The position numbers were made by a program, and so were the translations under genes. A model generated the notes under the pieces. That model had not been told where the DNA came from. It did no database searches and saw only the letters and a program-made list of their open reading frames with translations. 64,000 nucleotides of DNA, from positions 16,346,001-16,410,000 of the forward strand of contig OY754466.1 of the NCBI GenBank assembly GCA_963575645.1, given 5' to 3'. Source of the stretch: Xanthostigma xanthostigma (lineage: Eukaryota > Arthropoda > Insecta > Raphidioptera > Raphidiidae). Shown piece after piece: positions 32,820-42,935 of the stretch (the first letter of the stretch is position 1; the number at the start of each line of letters is the position of its first letter).

Positions 32820-33238
32820 ATTTTCACCAATTTCCCGAAGTCTGATTAATTTGAAACTTTGCATACGTATCAAGGACCGATGACAATGCAATAATTTGAT
32901 AACAGTTTCCCATTATCCTTATTAGGACCCCCAGGATTAATAAATTCTTTTATAGATCCTCTGTAGTAAACGCTTTATTTTCACCTATTTCCCGAAGTCT
33001 GATTAATTTGAAACTTTGCATACGTATCAAGGACCGATGACAATGCAATAATTTGATAACAGTTTCCCATTATCCTTATTAGGACCCCCAGGATTAATAA
33101 ATTCTTTTATAGATCCTCAGATTAATTTGAAACTTTGCATACGTATCAAGGACCGATGACAATGCAATAATTTGATAACAGTTTCCCATTATCCTTATTA
33201 GGACCCCCAGGATTAATAAATTCTTTTATAGATCCTCA
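32820..33238 (+). repeat. Recent tandem triplication, 157- and 119-bp units
   Basis: GATTAATTTGAAACTTTGCA starts at 32844, 33001 and 33120, and 118 bp after each start are essentially identical. The third unit lacks the ~38-bp spacer (CTGTAGTAAACGC onward). A (ATGT)n run precedes the array. The near identity implies very recent duplication or an assembly artefact. Confidence 0.92.
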
Positions 33239-33308
33239 AACTAAAAAGTGAAAAATAAAATATAGTTTAAAAAAAACTAAAAAACACGCTTTATATCGCA
33301 CTAAAAAG

Positions 33309-33424
33309 TAAAAAATAATTGTTTTAAAATAAGCTTAAAAAGCGTGGGGCGCTTTGTTCCACATTTTCGTACATCGAGCGCCCAACGCTTTTTAAGCTTA
33401 TTTTAAAACAATTATTATTTTTTA
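33309..33424. repeat. Hairpin, ~44-bp arms
   Basis: AATAATTGTTTTAAAATAAG and CTTAAAAAGCGTGGGGCGCT are mirrored by GAGCGCCCAACGCTTTTTAA and onward. The loop is about 23 nt. An A-run/T-run lies at the ends. Confidence 0.85.
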
Positions 33425-33619
33425 AGAGAAGTACAATATGATTTATGAGATTAACAAACGAATCAATATTTCAATAAAACTATAGTGGCTTTGAATCTCA
33501 CCTCCGCCCTTGAATGAAAACAATGTAAAACTTAGCCGTAGGTACGCGTAAAAACTGTGCCGCTTATATTGTCAAACTGTAATTAGTATTAGTCACTCCT
33601 TACAACTTCCGAATTAAAC

Positions 33620-33840
33620 AATAGTTCCAAATCTTCTTGATTTCCGGTCTTGTATGCCGTGGTCCATTGATATTCTACCTGACGTTTCGTCTACAACTGC
33701 GGTAGACATTATCAAAGGCGATGTGGTAGCGGGCGAATTTTCCTTCTAGGCTGCTCGTAGGTAAGTGTGTCGACAAGAAGATTTGGATCAACACCGGCCG
33801 TAAAAGCCTACACACATGGATAAACAATAGTTGTCGATCG
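33620..33840 (-). mobile_element. PLE-like terminal repeat, family D copy 1
   Basis: It shares TTGTATGCCGTGGTCCATTG, GGCGATGTGGTAGCGGGCGA and GGTAAGTGTGTCGACAAG with 47740-47890, which is attached to a PLE coding relic. It is therefore assigned to a Penelope-like terminal repeat. CCAAATCTTCTTG and its inverse CAAGAAGATTTGG mark the ends. Confidence 0.75.
33677..33719 (-). ncRNA. Hammerhead-ribozyme-like motif, family D
   Basis: Minus strand, in order: GCCT, the core variant TTGATAA, one nucleotide, stem II GTCTAC/GTAGAC with a 7-nt loop, GAA, ACGT, C, then AGGT. Stem I pairs over four bases (one G-U). The core differs from CTGATGA at two conserved positions, so catalysis is doubtful, but the architecture is complete. 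Confidence 0.5.
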
Positions 33841-34043
33841 TCATTGATATACTATGTGGGGACACACAAACTTTATAACTTTGCTAAATTTTAAGTAGTA
33901 AGTATAGATAGTTCCTGAGAAAATCGACTGTAACAGACAGTCAACCAATAGGTACACACTACACATAGATATGGGTTAATTTTGTAGCTTTCGAGATGCG
34001 GAACCCTGTTACATTTTATTATATTTCTGTATATTCCGTGCGA

Positions 34044-34240
34044 ATCGGGCTTTAGTTTTTTAGGGTTCCGTACCTCAAAAGGAAAAAAAGGAATCCTTAT
34101 AGGATCCCTTTGTTGTCCATCTGCCGGTCTGTCATGACTCTTGGGAATTCAAACTTATAGGGTACTTCCCGTTGACCTAGAATCATGAAATTTGGCAAGA
34201 AGCAACGTCCTATAGCACAAGTAAAGGGAAAAATTCGAAA
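34044..34240 (+). repeat. Dispersed insect repeat (TTAGGGTTCCGTACCTCAAA)
   Basis: TTAGGGTTCCGTACCTCAAA, then AGGAATCCTTATAGGATC, then a TTTGTTGTCCATCTGCC-type block is a sequence order I know as a multicopy repeat of many insect genomes. Class unassigned; no inverted ends seen. Confidence 0.55.
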
Positions 34241-34827
34241 GTAGTAAATTTGTAGTTGCATCACAAAAAAAATAATGTTTTTAAACCGCAACAACATGCT
34301 ACGCACGTACGCAGTAAGTTCTATTCCAATGCAAAACAAGCGTCCGCTATCGCTGCGTTTATACAGCACACTATGAAAACTCTCAAATACAACACGGCAC
34401 TACAACTAGGCTATCAGATATAGCCACGAGATACAATACAGTTCAGTAGTCCATCAGAACTCATTGCAACTACACGCTTGGTTGGCAAACTGACTGCAAC
34501 TTTTGTCGATGCATGGCAAAAACAGTTTTCCAACGGCTAAGCGGAAAAAATCATCCAGACTCGATTCCCGTTATGGACGAACTATTTATATACCTACAAG
34601 TTTGTATGGAAAGCTCAGTGCACGAGCTCGACTCGGACTTCGTCAGTTTTTTTTTATCTTGACACCACTGACTCGAACCGTGAAGAGAGTTGAACGAACG
34701 ATCGTTGCGAGTACACCGGAAAGACCCGGAAAATTTTGTTTTTCATTATCTGGGCTAATACAGAAACATGAATTTGACTCTATTCAATAAATAGAGTAAC
34801 TGTGATCCATTGAAGTTAATGATAAGT

Positions 34828-35366
34828 TTAAAGAATAGCTTCTGTTGCTACATTGTTGAAACACCCATTGTTACATGTCTACATTAGAAAAATTTATTTC
34901 TCAAACAATGTCGTCACCATCGGGATACGAACCCCGAATCTTTCCACTATCGCGGCAGACTGAGTTACATTACTCCACAGTGACACAGTAAGGTCAATTC
35001 ATCATTCCAATATATAGCCATTTGTAACTGTATATTTCACATCATGCGAGAGCTAATTTTTATCTTAGATAACGTCAGATCTAAGATAAAAATTAGCTCT
35101 CGCATGATGTGAAATATACAGTTACAAATGGCTATATATTGGAATGATGAATTGACCTTACTGTGTCACTGTGGAGTAATGTAACTCAGTCTGCCGCGAT
35201 AGTGGAAAGATTCGGGGTTCGTATCCCGATGGTGACATTGTTTGAGAAATAAATTTTTCTAATGTAGACATGTAACAATGGGTGTTTCAACAATGTAGCA
35301 ACAGAAGCTATTCTTTAAAGTTATTAAATAGTAGTACGCACTATACCGTATGAAAAATTCACATTT
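34828..35366. mobile_element. Inverted SINE dimer (243-bp palindrome arms) with 13-bp target duplication
   Basis: The arms 34828-35070 and 35079-35321 are near-perfect reverse complements around an 8-nt spacer AACGTCAG. The only clear difference is a 3-nt indel. Each arm holds a 72-nt tRNA-shaped head. GTTAATGATAAGT is duplicated at 34815-34827 and 35367-35379, which indicates insertion as one unit by target-primed retrotransposition. About 45 bp between the right arm and the duplication are unpaired. Confidence 0.85.
34913..34984 (-). other. tRNA-shaped SINE head, left arm
   Basis: The minus strand reads GTCACTG to TGGTGAC, a fully pairable 7-bp acceptor stem. It has a GAGT/ACTC D-arm and TCGGG/CCCGA T-arm around GTTCGTAT. 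The T loop is one base too long, so it is not a functional tRNA. Its mirror is at about 35165-35236. Confidence 0.65.
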
Positions 35367-35452
35367 GTTAATGATAAGTATTTGGAAAAAATTCCGTGGC
35401 GTAAGGAACTAAAATGAAGCAATACTGAAAATTTTTATACTTGAAATTAATG

Positions 35453-35487
35453 CTGACGTTTCGATACGTTTTGTATCATCTTCAGAG
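35453..35487 (-). ncRNA. Hammerhead-ribozyme-like motif, family B left arm
   Basis: Minus strand: CT, intact core CTGAAGA, T, stem II GATAC/GTATC with loop AAAAC, GAA, ACGT, C, AG. The core fits CUGANGA and the cleavage triplet would be GUC. Stem I is only two base pairs. There is one extra nucleotide before stem II. Confidence 0.55.
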
Positions 35488-35541
35488 TTTTCAAATGCTG
35501 TCAACAATAATATACTGATAACATGTGACAGTATTTGAAAA

Positions 35542-35579
35542 CTCTGAAGATGATACAAAACGTCGTATCGAAACGGCAG
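35542..35579 (+). ncRNA. Hammerhead-ribozyme-like motif, family B right arm
   Basis: Same design on the plus strand: CTGAAGA, T, GATAC/GTATC with an 8-nt loop, GAA. The palindrome is changed to ACGG, which would break the self-complementary stem III, so this copy is probably dead. Confidence 0.45.
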
Positions 35580-35659
35580 CATTAAATTCTTTCAGTATTG
35601 CTTCATTTTCGATCCTTATGCCACGGATTTTTTTCCAAATACCTATCACTAATATAGAA

Positions 35660-36285
35660 ACTCAAAACAAAACAATGTTGTGGTCAACAATGCAAGGTAT
35701 TAATGTCTCAAAAAGACCCAATAATAATGGTGCGGGTAACGTCTGTTAATTCGAAAAACCAAAAATGAAACGCATAATTCATATTTAAATTACCCTCAAA
35801 GTTATGCATAATGTTGTTTTAAAGATAGTAGGGGAACGATGGAATATTTTTGACGCGCAATGTATGCCCGAATATTGTGCGTGTGTTTGTGAATAAGGGA
35901 GCTCCTGGTAGCTTTTTGTCAGCGCATTGAAATTGAAGCTCACGGTAGCACAGGCCACATGCACGTAGATTAAATTTTTATATAAGTGTGAAAGAGAACG
36001 ATGGGCCATTCTGAAAATTATATTGAAAACGACTTCACTGAATAGAAGATTCAGAAACCTGTTAACAAAGATTTATGTTTATGAAGTTTAATAATTTACT
36101 CGGAAGATGAAATGCAGATGAACGCTTTTTTGTCTCTCTCAGTTCCTCTCTCTCAGTCTGTCTTTAATAATATTTTTGAGCTTGAGAATAGCCGAGTTTA
36201 TAGCGATGCCTTTGTTTATATGGTGTTTGTGTAATATAGCTCTTTTATTGTAAACATCCAGTTTCCAAAGAACTGATAGATATTT
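35660..36285. other. Intergenic sequence, nothing recognised
   Basis: No supportable gene, RNA or repeat was found between family B and the next P repeat. Confidence 0.4.
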
Positions 36286-36289
36286 GCTA

Positions 36290-36931
36290 TTACCATTCCA
36301 GCCCACAAGTGGGGAATGGTTCTAGTTTAGGTCAAAAATTACTTTTCTAAATTTTACAAAATCTTTTCGTTTAGAGGTCCCCCGAATCCAAAAAACATAT
36401 TTTTGTAAAAACTCTGTGTCTGTTAGACTGTGAGCACGATACAGATCAAACGGATGAACGGATTGAAACCAAATTTTGGGAGGATGTTTGGTATGCAAAT
36501 ATGAAGAGCCCTATTGGTTTTGGGGAAAATCGGCGTATGCACAGAAGAGATATATGCTAGAACGCTATTTTTTATATAATATACTTTTCATAACGGCTTA
36601 TTATTCTATTTATTGGAAGATTAAAAGGAAGAATCCTGGTGGCATACGATCGATGAACGAAGCAAATACTGAAGGTTTTTTTTATTGCATTTTATTGTCT
36701 GACGTTTTGGCAATCTTTATGTCATCTTCGGAGAATCAATGCTGTCTGTTTTCTCAGAAACGTCACGACAATAAAATGCAATAAAAAAAACCTTCAGTAT
36801 TTGCTTAGTTCATCGATCCTACGCCACCAGGATTCTTTCTTTTAATCTTCCAACATTTAAACAGGATCATCATAACTCTAAATTATTAGAGTTATTTTTC
36901 ACATTCTATTTATTTTTTCAAGAAAGTTCGA
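36290..36931 (+). repeat. Dispersed repeat P, copy 5, split by a PLE-like hairpin
   Basis: The left hairpin ACCATTCCAGCCCACAAGTG / GGGGAATGGT is intact. The landmarks GAGCACGATACAG, GATGAACGGATTGAAACC and AGAGATATATGCTA follow. The copy is interrupted at 36614-36902 and resumes with ATTCTATTTATTTTTTCAAG, then is truncated. Confidence 0.88.
36614..36902. mobile_element. PLE-like hairpin, family C, with 11-bp target duplication
   Basis: ATTCTATTTAT is duplicated at 36603-36613 and 36903-36913. The arms share GAAGATTAAAAGGAAGAATC, ATCCTGGTGGC and TACTGAAGG..TTATTGCAT with their inverses. It is homologous to the tandem units at 52193-53388. The hammerhead-like core is decayed (GAA is AAA on the left arm). 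Confidence 0.88.
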
Positions 36932-37547
36932 GCTGGAAATAAAAACATATATGAGACGTCGACCTTGAATTTTAACAATCTTTCTCTTTTTCGTACCTAA
37001 CTTTTTTTAAGGAGGATCAATTTTTCAAAAAAAAAAATTTTTTTCTAGTAGTTTTTATCTAGTTATGTTCCTCTCGTTAATGGCGCCAAATCCTTCTTTT
37101 ACCAGGGGTGCCAAATCCTTCTTTCGTCAGGGGTCTTTGTCAAGGGCGTCAGGTGTCTTGGATACGGTATTATTAAAAATTTGTATGTGTTGTATAAATA
37201 GTAGAACTGAGAACACGAACATTAATGGAAAGTTGCTTCGTAGCAATTTTCGTGCAACTATGTTGCTCTCGTTTCGATACATTAACGTGTTACGTTTCTA
37301 AATGGCTGTCTACTGCGCGGCGCGGTGTCATATTATACCTTAATGATAATATGTACCTACGGCAAACCGCTCAATCCAGTTTACGGTCCCCCTAGACCCA
37401 TTGATGGAATTATGTCACTATAGCTGTGTCGAGTTTGCAGCGTGATGCTGATAGCCTGATACATGGTGTATAATTTAGAGTAAATAAATTTCATAAAGAG
37501 GCGACGTTTAAACATACAGAATGATTTATTAACTGCGACACGATTTT
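36932..37547. other. Intergenic sequence, nothing recognised
   Basis: A short internal repeat (GCCAAATCCTTCTTT at 37084 and 37110) is visible. Nothing else could be supported. Confidence 0.4.
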
Positions 37548-37738
37548 TTGACGTGATAACGTCTTATAAATTGATGAAACACCGGCTGCATGCACGAAAA
37601 AGTGTAACGTTCCGAAAAGTGTAACGTTCCGAAAAGTGTAACTCATAAAAGTATGCAATTTTTCATCAATGTTTCTTTATGACGTTAGCACGTAAAACTA
37701 TCGTCCGTAAAACGACTTTACAGACAATCAATTTTTTT
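37548..37738 (-). mobile_element. Repeat H, copy 3 (internally deleted)
   Basis: GACGTGATAACGTCTTATAA and CGGCTGCATGCACGAAAAAG at one end, and TCGTCCGTAAAACGACTTTA at the other, match H copies 1 and 2. The middle is reduced to tandem CGAAAAGTGTAACGTTC. T-runs flank both ends. Confidence 0.82.
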
Positions 37739-38055
37739 TTGTTCTTTGAACTAAGGTCTTCGGAATAAAACTTTCTTTTTGTTGTTGTTATGTTTCTTGA
37801 ATTTATTAACACATTTCTTTTTTTTTCAGGTGAGTCTTTTTTCATCTATAAACTTTACTCTACGAAGAAATACAATACTGTCGACTTGTATGTAAGCAAA
37901 CAATAATAATTAATTATTTGACTTATTCCCGTTATTTTGAAAGTTCAGAATGAAAATAAAATTATTTAAGTTATAGTCTAATTTCAAGGTCATATCAGAT
38001 ATCTATTGACATAATGTAGATAATAAATTCTACGTAATATACCTACATAATATTT

Positions 38056-38955
38056 TACTGCGTGTTTCAAAAGTCCCGGAACTCCTGAATATTTCAGAGA
38101 GATTAAGTTTTTGACGTGATAACGTCTTATAAATTGATGAAACACCGGCTGCATGCACGAAAAAGTGTAACGTTCCGAGAGCGCAGTAATGTATTATTAA
38201 ATATGATATTCGAGCGGAATACGTTATCATGTAAAACTATCGTCCGTAAACCGACTTTACAGACAACCAATTTTTTTTTTTAAATTTAATGTTGCGAATG
38301 AAAATTGCTCAATTCGTTATAATGTATTTTTTGGTCACATAAATTCTTTCTAAGGGGGTGATCCCGTGAGGAGGCAGGTGATAACTTCGAAATTTTAAAT
38401 GGTAACCCCATTCTCTTAATGGATGGAGTTCTTCGGGCAAAAAAGACATCTTTTGTCCCAAACTTTTTTTTTGTTCAAGCTACAGATCAACGAGTAGGTA
38501 CGCGGGGTAAAATATACCGTGTTATCCTCACCCCCGCAAATAAAATTTGTTCATTTTGTGCAAATTCCACTTAAAAAACGACAAACATCTTTAAGATTGT
38601 TATCAAGGTCAAGTAAAAGAGTACTATTCCTTGACCTGTTACAAAATGAACAAATTTTATTTGAGGAGGCGAGGATAACACGGTAAATTTTAACTCGCGA
38701 TGATCTGTAGCTTGAACAAAAAAAAGTTTGGGACAAAAGATGTCTTTTTTTGCCCGAAGAACTCCACCCAATAAAAAAAATTGGGGTTGTCATTTAAAAT
38801 TTCGGAGTTATTCCCTGCCCTTTCACTGGGTCACCCACTTGGGAGGAATTTTTGTGACCGAAAATATACGAGCAACTTTCATTCACAAGATTTGTCAGAA
38901 AACCTTAATCTCTCTGAGATATTCAGCCGTTCCGGGATTTTTAAAACACTCTGTA
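38056..38955. mobile_element. Mariner-like foldback U, interrupted by repeat H copy 4
   Basis: Termini TACTGCGTGTTTCAAAAGTC and its near inverse ending AAACACTCTGTA include TA at both ends. Mirrored blocks run inward (CCCGGAAC, CAGAGAGATTAAG, GGTCACA, CCGTGTTATCCTC, ACAAATTTTATTTG). The left arm alone carries an H element, so the right arm is the empty-site record. Confidence 0.78.
38105..38270 (-). mobile_element. Repeat H, copy 4 (internally deleted), nested in U
   Basis: It keeps both H ends (GACGTGATAACGTC and CGACTTTACAGACAACCAAT) with a deleted middle. T-runs border both ends, as with the other copies. Confidence 0.82.
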
Positions 38956-39429
38956 TAATGCCCTAATGTGTCCGGGTGATCGTCTCTCCACGTCTTCCGG
39001 AAGGCTCGTACTATGTACTTAGAGAGCTGAAACTTTGCACATGTTTCGTATAGGACACGGGACACTAGCCGAATTTGAGATTTATGGACCAGAAATTTGA
39101 ATTTTTTTTCCGAAAAAAAATTCATTAAACAAAAAGCAATAAATAATGGGAAAGAAAGGCTAATGGTCTTGAAATATTGATGATATCATAGTTAATTAAT
39201 TTTATTGTATTATTTTTTCTCACATTTATTTATTTAGTGCTGGAATACGTGTGACACTTATAGCAGAGCTTTATTGTGTTGGTACTTGTACAGCGTGACA
39301 TATAATTGCCATAAAATTAAGTTGGCAGCAGTTACGTGCGTGTATGCAATGGTGGTTGTACATTATAATAATATATAGTTGCGTGATCCAGACATACGAG
39401 TTTATGTAACGTTGGAATAAGTTTAGGAT
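38956..39429. other. Intergenic sequence, nothing recognised
   Basis: No supportable gene or RNA between foldback U and repeat W. Confidence 0.4.
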
Positions 39430-39605
39430 AAACTTCTCTCTTTCCCACCAATAGATACATTTATCACGTGAACAGCTCTGTTGTTCTGATTGCGATCTGA
39501 TTGGTTATTCTGCTGTATTGAATTACAAGCGGCCAATCAGATGCTGATCACGCAGTTCACGGGATAGAAAAGAGTTTCCTTAACTTTGTTCCGCGAATAT
39601 GGTCT
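39430..39605 (+). repeat. Repeat W, copy 1
   Basis: CTCTCTTTCCCACC, TTCTGCTGTATTGAATT, CCAATCAGATGCTGATCA and TCCGCGAATATGG recur in inverted orientation at 62965-63100. The class is unknown. Confidence 0.6.
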
Positions 39606-40594
39606 CAAATGATTTAAGTGTGTTAATTCGTACTCACCGTTCTCTTTGTTTTAATGAGAAGAAGTGCATAATATATGTGTCATCACGATGTGTACGAATT
39701 AACATAGGTAAAGTCGATTCAGGAGAAATCCATATAATGACAAAAGAACCTCAATAACGTTCAAATTTAATGAATTACGGTCGAATTACGACCACTTGGC
39801 AAACACTAATTTTTTGTTAATTTAGATTTAAGGTGCTCCTTTAAAAATTCAGGATTTGTTCGTTGATCACAAAAAAAACATTTTCCTCTTCTTCTACCCA
39901 AAAAAAAAAGATTCAAAATACAACTTTTTGTACTTTACGCCTATAATTGGGTGAAATTTCAAATGTGCGTGTGACAATTCCATAATTTTGCCAGTTTTGT
40001 TAAAACGTTTAAATAACTCTGTCAGTTGGCGATCAAAGAAGACAGTTGTTTTTAGTGTCCCGTCCCAAAATCAGTTAGAATGGAACACTTGTGGAATCAC
40101 TTCGGTGTGTGCCTGTCACAGACATATTTTATCCACGTCATGCGCTCTTATTTTGAACTCATTCGTTACGCGCAGTAGGTAATTTACTCTTGAGGCCTAC
40201 GTAGCCAGAGAACATCTGACTTCAGGTACCGGGAACAACCTGGAGACACGGAAATGAGGATAAGGAGCGGCCGATTTGAGTTACAGGAATATAGAGAGAG
40301 ATAGAGGAGTCAAAGATGAAATGTTTCCTTTTTCACTTTTATACAGTTTTCGTTTTTAAATAAATTATATTCAGCACATTCTAATTATAATAATAATAAT
40401 AATAATGCGTTTAACTACCGTTTCTCGACTTTATGTCATAACAGACGCTATTCGCACCGTTACTATTTTCCATCTATCACACTTCCCGTTATTTTCTACA
40501 TTTTTAGACTTCCACTTAATTAATAGCAATGGGCGAATGAAGGAATTTTTAGGAAATTAGGATAAGGTAAGTAAATTTTGAGCATAGGAATTTG
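39606..40594. other. Gene-free stretch with a (TAA)n run
   Basis: A TAA microsatellite lies at about 40388-40406. No coding or RNA feature could be supported. Confidence 0.4.
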
Positions 40595-40850
40595 ACAGGC
40601 AATCGGCCGTAGCCTTGAATAAGAAACCATCTCGATATTTATCTGGATTTATTGAGGAATACCATGGAAAACATTAACAAGATGGCCGGTACAGGAAATA
40701 CCATTTCTCGGCGAGAGGCAGTAGGAAAAACTCCCAGCCTGCAGATCTGCCTTCGCCGGGATTCGAACCCGGTACCTCCCGAATGCGAGTCTAGTACCTA
40801 AAATAGCGCTGTATTGTCTCTCTGTGTTAAGTGATAATGCTTTTTTTTTT
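40595..40850 (-). mobile_element. tRNA-derived SINE
   Basis: The minus strand begins with a tRNA-like promoter: GACTCGCATTCGGGAGGTAC followed by box B GGGTTCGAATCCCGGCGAAG. The body carries GTTTTCCATGGTATTCC and GGATTTTTCCTACTG-type motifs plus ATCCAGATAAATATCGAGAT, an order seen in widespread insect tRNA-SINEs. No target duplication was resolved. A (TTTC)n run follows nearby at 40888-40912. Confidence 0.7.
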
Positions 40851-40912
40851 GTTTATTATTGTATTTTATGAGACAAATATATTATTTCTTTCTTCTTTCT
40901 TTCTTTCTTTCT

Positions 40913-41230
40913 CACCACTACGCTATACCGCTCTAATTATAATGATTATAAAATAATTTTTGCACGACCTCCCTATAAAATAGTTGCTTTCCATGCCTTT
41001 ATAGCGCTAGCACAATGACCCATTTTAACACTAGTACGCAAAGTAATTCAAATTTAATGAAATTTTACTAATTACCGTTTATTTATGTATTTATTTATGA
41101 TATACTCTTAAGCTGGTAATACGTAAAAAATAGGAAAATTAGAAACCGGTATTTTTATATTTTTGAGTTCACAATATTATTAAATAGAAAGTTAAAAATC
41201 ACCATGGAAATAAAGAAGAAATTCAAATAA
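40913..41230. other. AT-rich sequence, nothing recognised
   Basis: No supportable feature. Confidence 0.4.
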
Positions 41231-41323
41231 ACAAATAACATGAACCATTTAAAATGTCTGACACCTCGAATATGTCGAACATATTCGAGGTGTCAGACAT
41301 TTTAAATGGTTCATGTTATTTGT
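41231..41323. repeat. Perfect 45-bp palindrome with 3-nt spacer
   Basis: 41231-41275 and 41279-41323 are exact reverse complements (ACAAATAACATGAACCATTT at the outside, CTCGAATATGT inside) separated only by CGA. Such a structure extrudes as a cruciform and is unstable, so it must be recent or an artefact. Confidence 0.95.
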
Positions 41324-42782
41324 CAGAGAACATTATTTTAGCGTTTTGGTTGAAGTTTTTAAGCTATCCAATTAAGAAAACAAACAGTATCTATAAATTT
41401 TTACATGTCGTCAAAACGACATCTTTCGGAAAATTTAGAGGGAAAACGCCCCAAAATCAAGAAAAGTCATAGAGGAAATAGGTGTCAGACTAGGCTAATG
41501 AAGCCATATACAAAGTTTGGGGAGAGTATTTGTCAGTAAAATTTTTGCCGACGGGCACTCTGACTAATTGATTTAAATCTCAAAAATATGTCATCTTACA
41601 CCATTTGAAATTAATTGAGCGCAAAATAATCGCTTAAACTAACACTTGCAAAATTGTAAAGAATTAAATTTCAAGAAAAAGTATTTGTTTGAATTTTAAT
41701 TATTACGATTCATATATATTCGAGTAGAGTTCATTTTGTTTGGTTGTTTAAAAATATGAATAAGTTATATTATAAAAACAATCGGATATAGCGATGTCTT
41801 TCGTATGGTCCCGAAGCCGTCATTATAACCAATATCTATTCAAAAAATACTAATTGTTACCCATGAAATTTCATTCCAGATGCATGAGATTTACATACAC
41901 TCATTTTTTTTCAAATTTTATGTTAATAATTACCTTGCTTGAATACAGAAAATTACTATAGGTTAAGATTAAACGACTACTTTTTTTAAAATAATAGTTA
42001 TATAATAGGTATATATGTACAGATTGCTCGTACCGGGATAGTGAAACTGAGTTAATAGATAGAGGTATATATGCATATAAATGCATCAAGGTAGGCTGGA
42101 TTGACCTGTGTAGGATTCATACGCATGCGCCATGACCCACAGTGAGGCCGGCTAGTGACCTGATTCCAGGAGAGTTTAGTGACAACCGTCGTACTGGTTC
42201 TACTACCACCGGTGCCGCTATAAGTCCCTTGAACAGGCCTTACAGGGCGTAGTACCAACTGAAAGACAGTTTCTATAATAATATGAAACGAGGTAGGGAA
42301 TGATCATTGCCCACTAATCAATAGAGTCCGACCGACGCGACGGCCAGTTTATTAGCCGAACCCGAAGGCAAGGCCGTACGCAGAACTTTGTCGTGGGGGG
42401 CGGTGGGGGGAGAGGGGCTTGCCAAGAGTTGTGAGAGTAAACAAGGATGTCCGGCTGTCCTACTGCAATTAAATCATAACCGATAGGCTTAATGCTCTAA
42501 GTGCGGGTCGGAGAATTTTCGAGCGCCAAAATTTAATGACGGGAAATAAAAGATGTTTCATGAATATTTACAATGATGACCCTGATGAGCGGAACGGTTG
42601 ACCCCCACGACTCGTTGATGTCTTAAGGTCAAAAATTAGATATTAAAAAAACTAAAATCCGGCAACATGAAAACGGAAAACAAGCACATGAAAACGTGAG
42701 ACAGGTCGGGTTTTAGTATTTAAACATTTTTTTTTTTTATTTTTGAAGTAAAAATTTTTTAGGCGCGCTAAGGGAGTAAATT
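41324..42782. other. Gene-free stretch with a possible hAT-type end
   Basis: CAAGGCCGTACGCAGAACTT followed by a G-rich block (42372-42420) resembles the 5' end of a common arthropod hAT family, but no matching 3' end or duplication was found. The rest holds nothing supportable. Confidence 0.35.
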
Positions 42783-42935
42783 AATAGTAGAAGTTTTGTT
42801 ACAAAAATATGTATTGAAGGATATTTATTTGGTTGAGGAGCAATTAAAAAATAAGCTTTACCAGAGTATCGCTTCTGGCCAACGTTTCGAAAAATATATT
42901 TTCATCATCAGGGCCTCATGTTGCAAGTTGAGATG
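42783..42935 (-). mobile_element. PLE-like terminal fragment, family A copy 3 (single arm)
   Basis: Only one arm is present, from AGTAGAAGTTTTGTTAC to CATGTTGCAAGTTGAGATGG. It is collinear with the right arm and tail of 10077-10341. It preserves the best hammerhead-like motif of the window. Confidence 0.8.
42877..42915 (-). ncRNA. Hammerhead-ribozyme-like motif, family A, best preserved
   Basis: Minus strand: GGCC, CTGATGA (intact core), T, GAAAA-TATAT-TTTTC (stem II, 5 bp), GAA, ACGT, T, GGCC. Stem I pairs GGCC with GGCC over four bases. The palindrome ACGT could form stem III only between two RNA copies, so a dimeric hammerhead is predicted. The single T after the core departs from the canonical consensus. 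Confidence 0.6.

Larger units (their letters stand above)
35370..35655. mobile_element. PLE-like hairpin, family B
   Basis: Arms 35370-35505 and 35524-35655 mirror each other from TATTTGGAAAAAA and GAAGCAATACTGAAA inward to TTTTCAAATRCTGTCA. Each arm carries its own hammerhead-like motif. The inverted paired layout is the same as in families A and C. Confidence 0.8.

Noticed and set aside
36698..36740. Left-arm motif of the family C insertion as a ribozyme
   Set aside because: The GAA is changed and stem II is damaged; only the architecture remains, so it was not called as an RNA.
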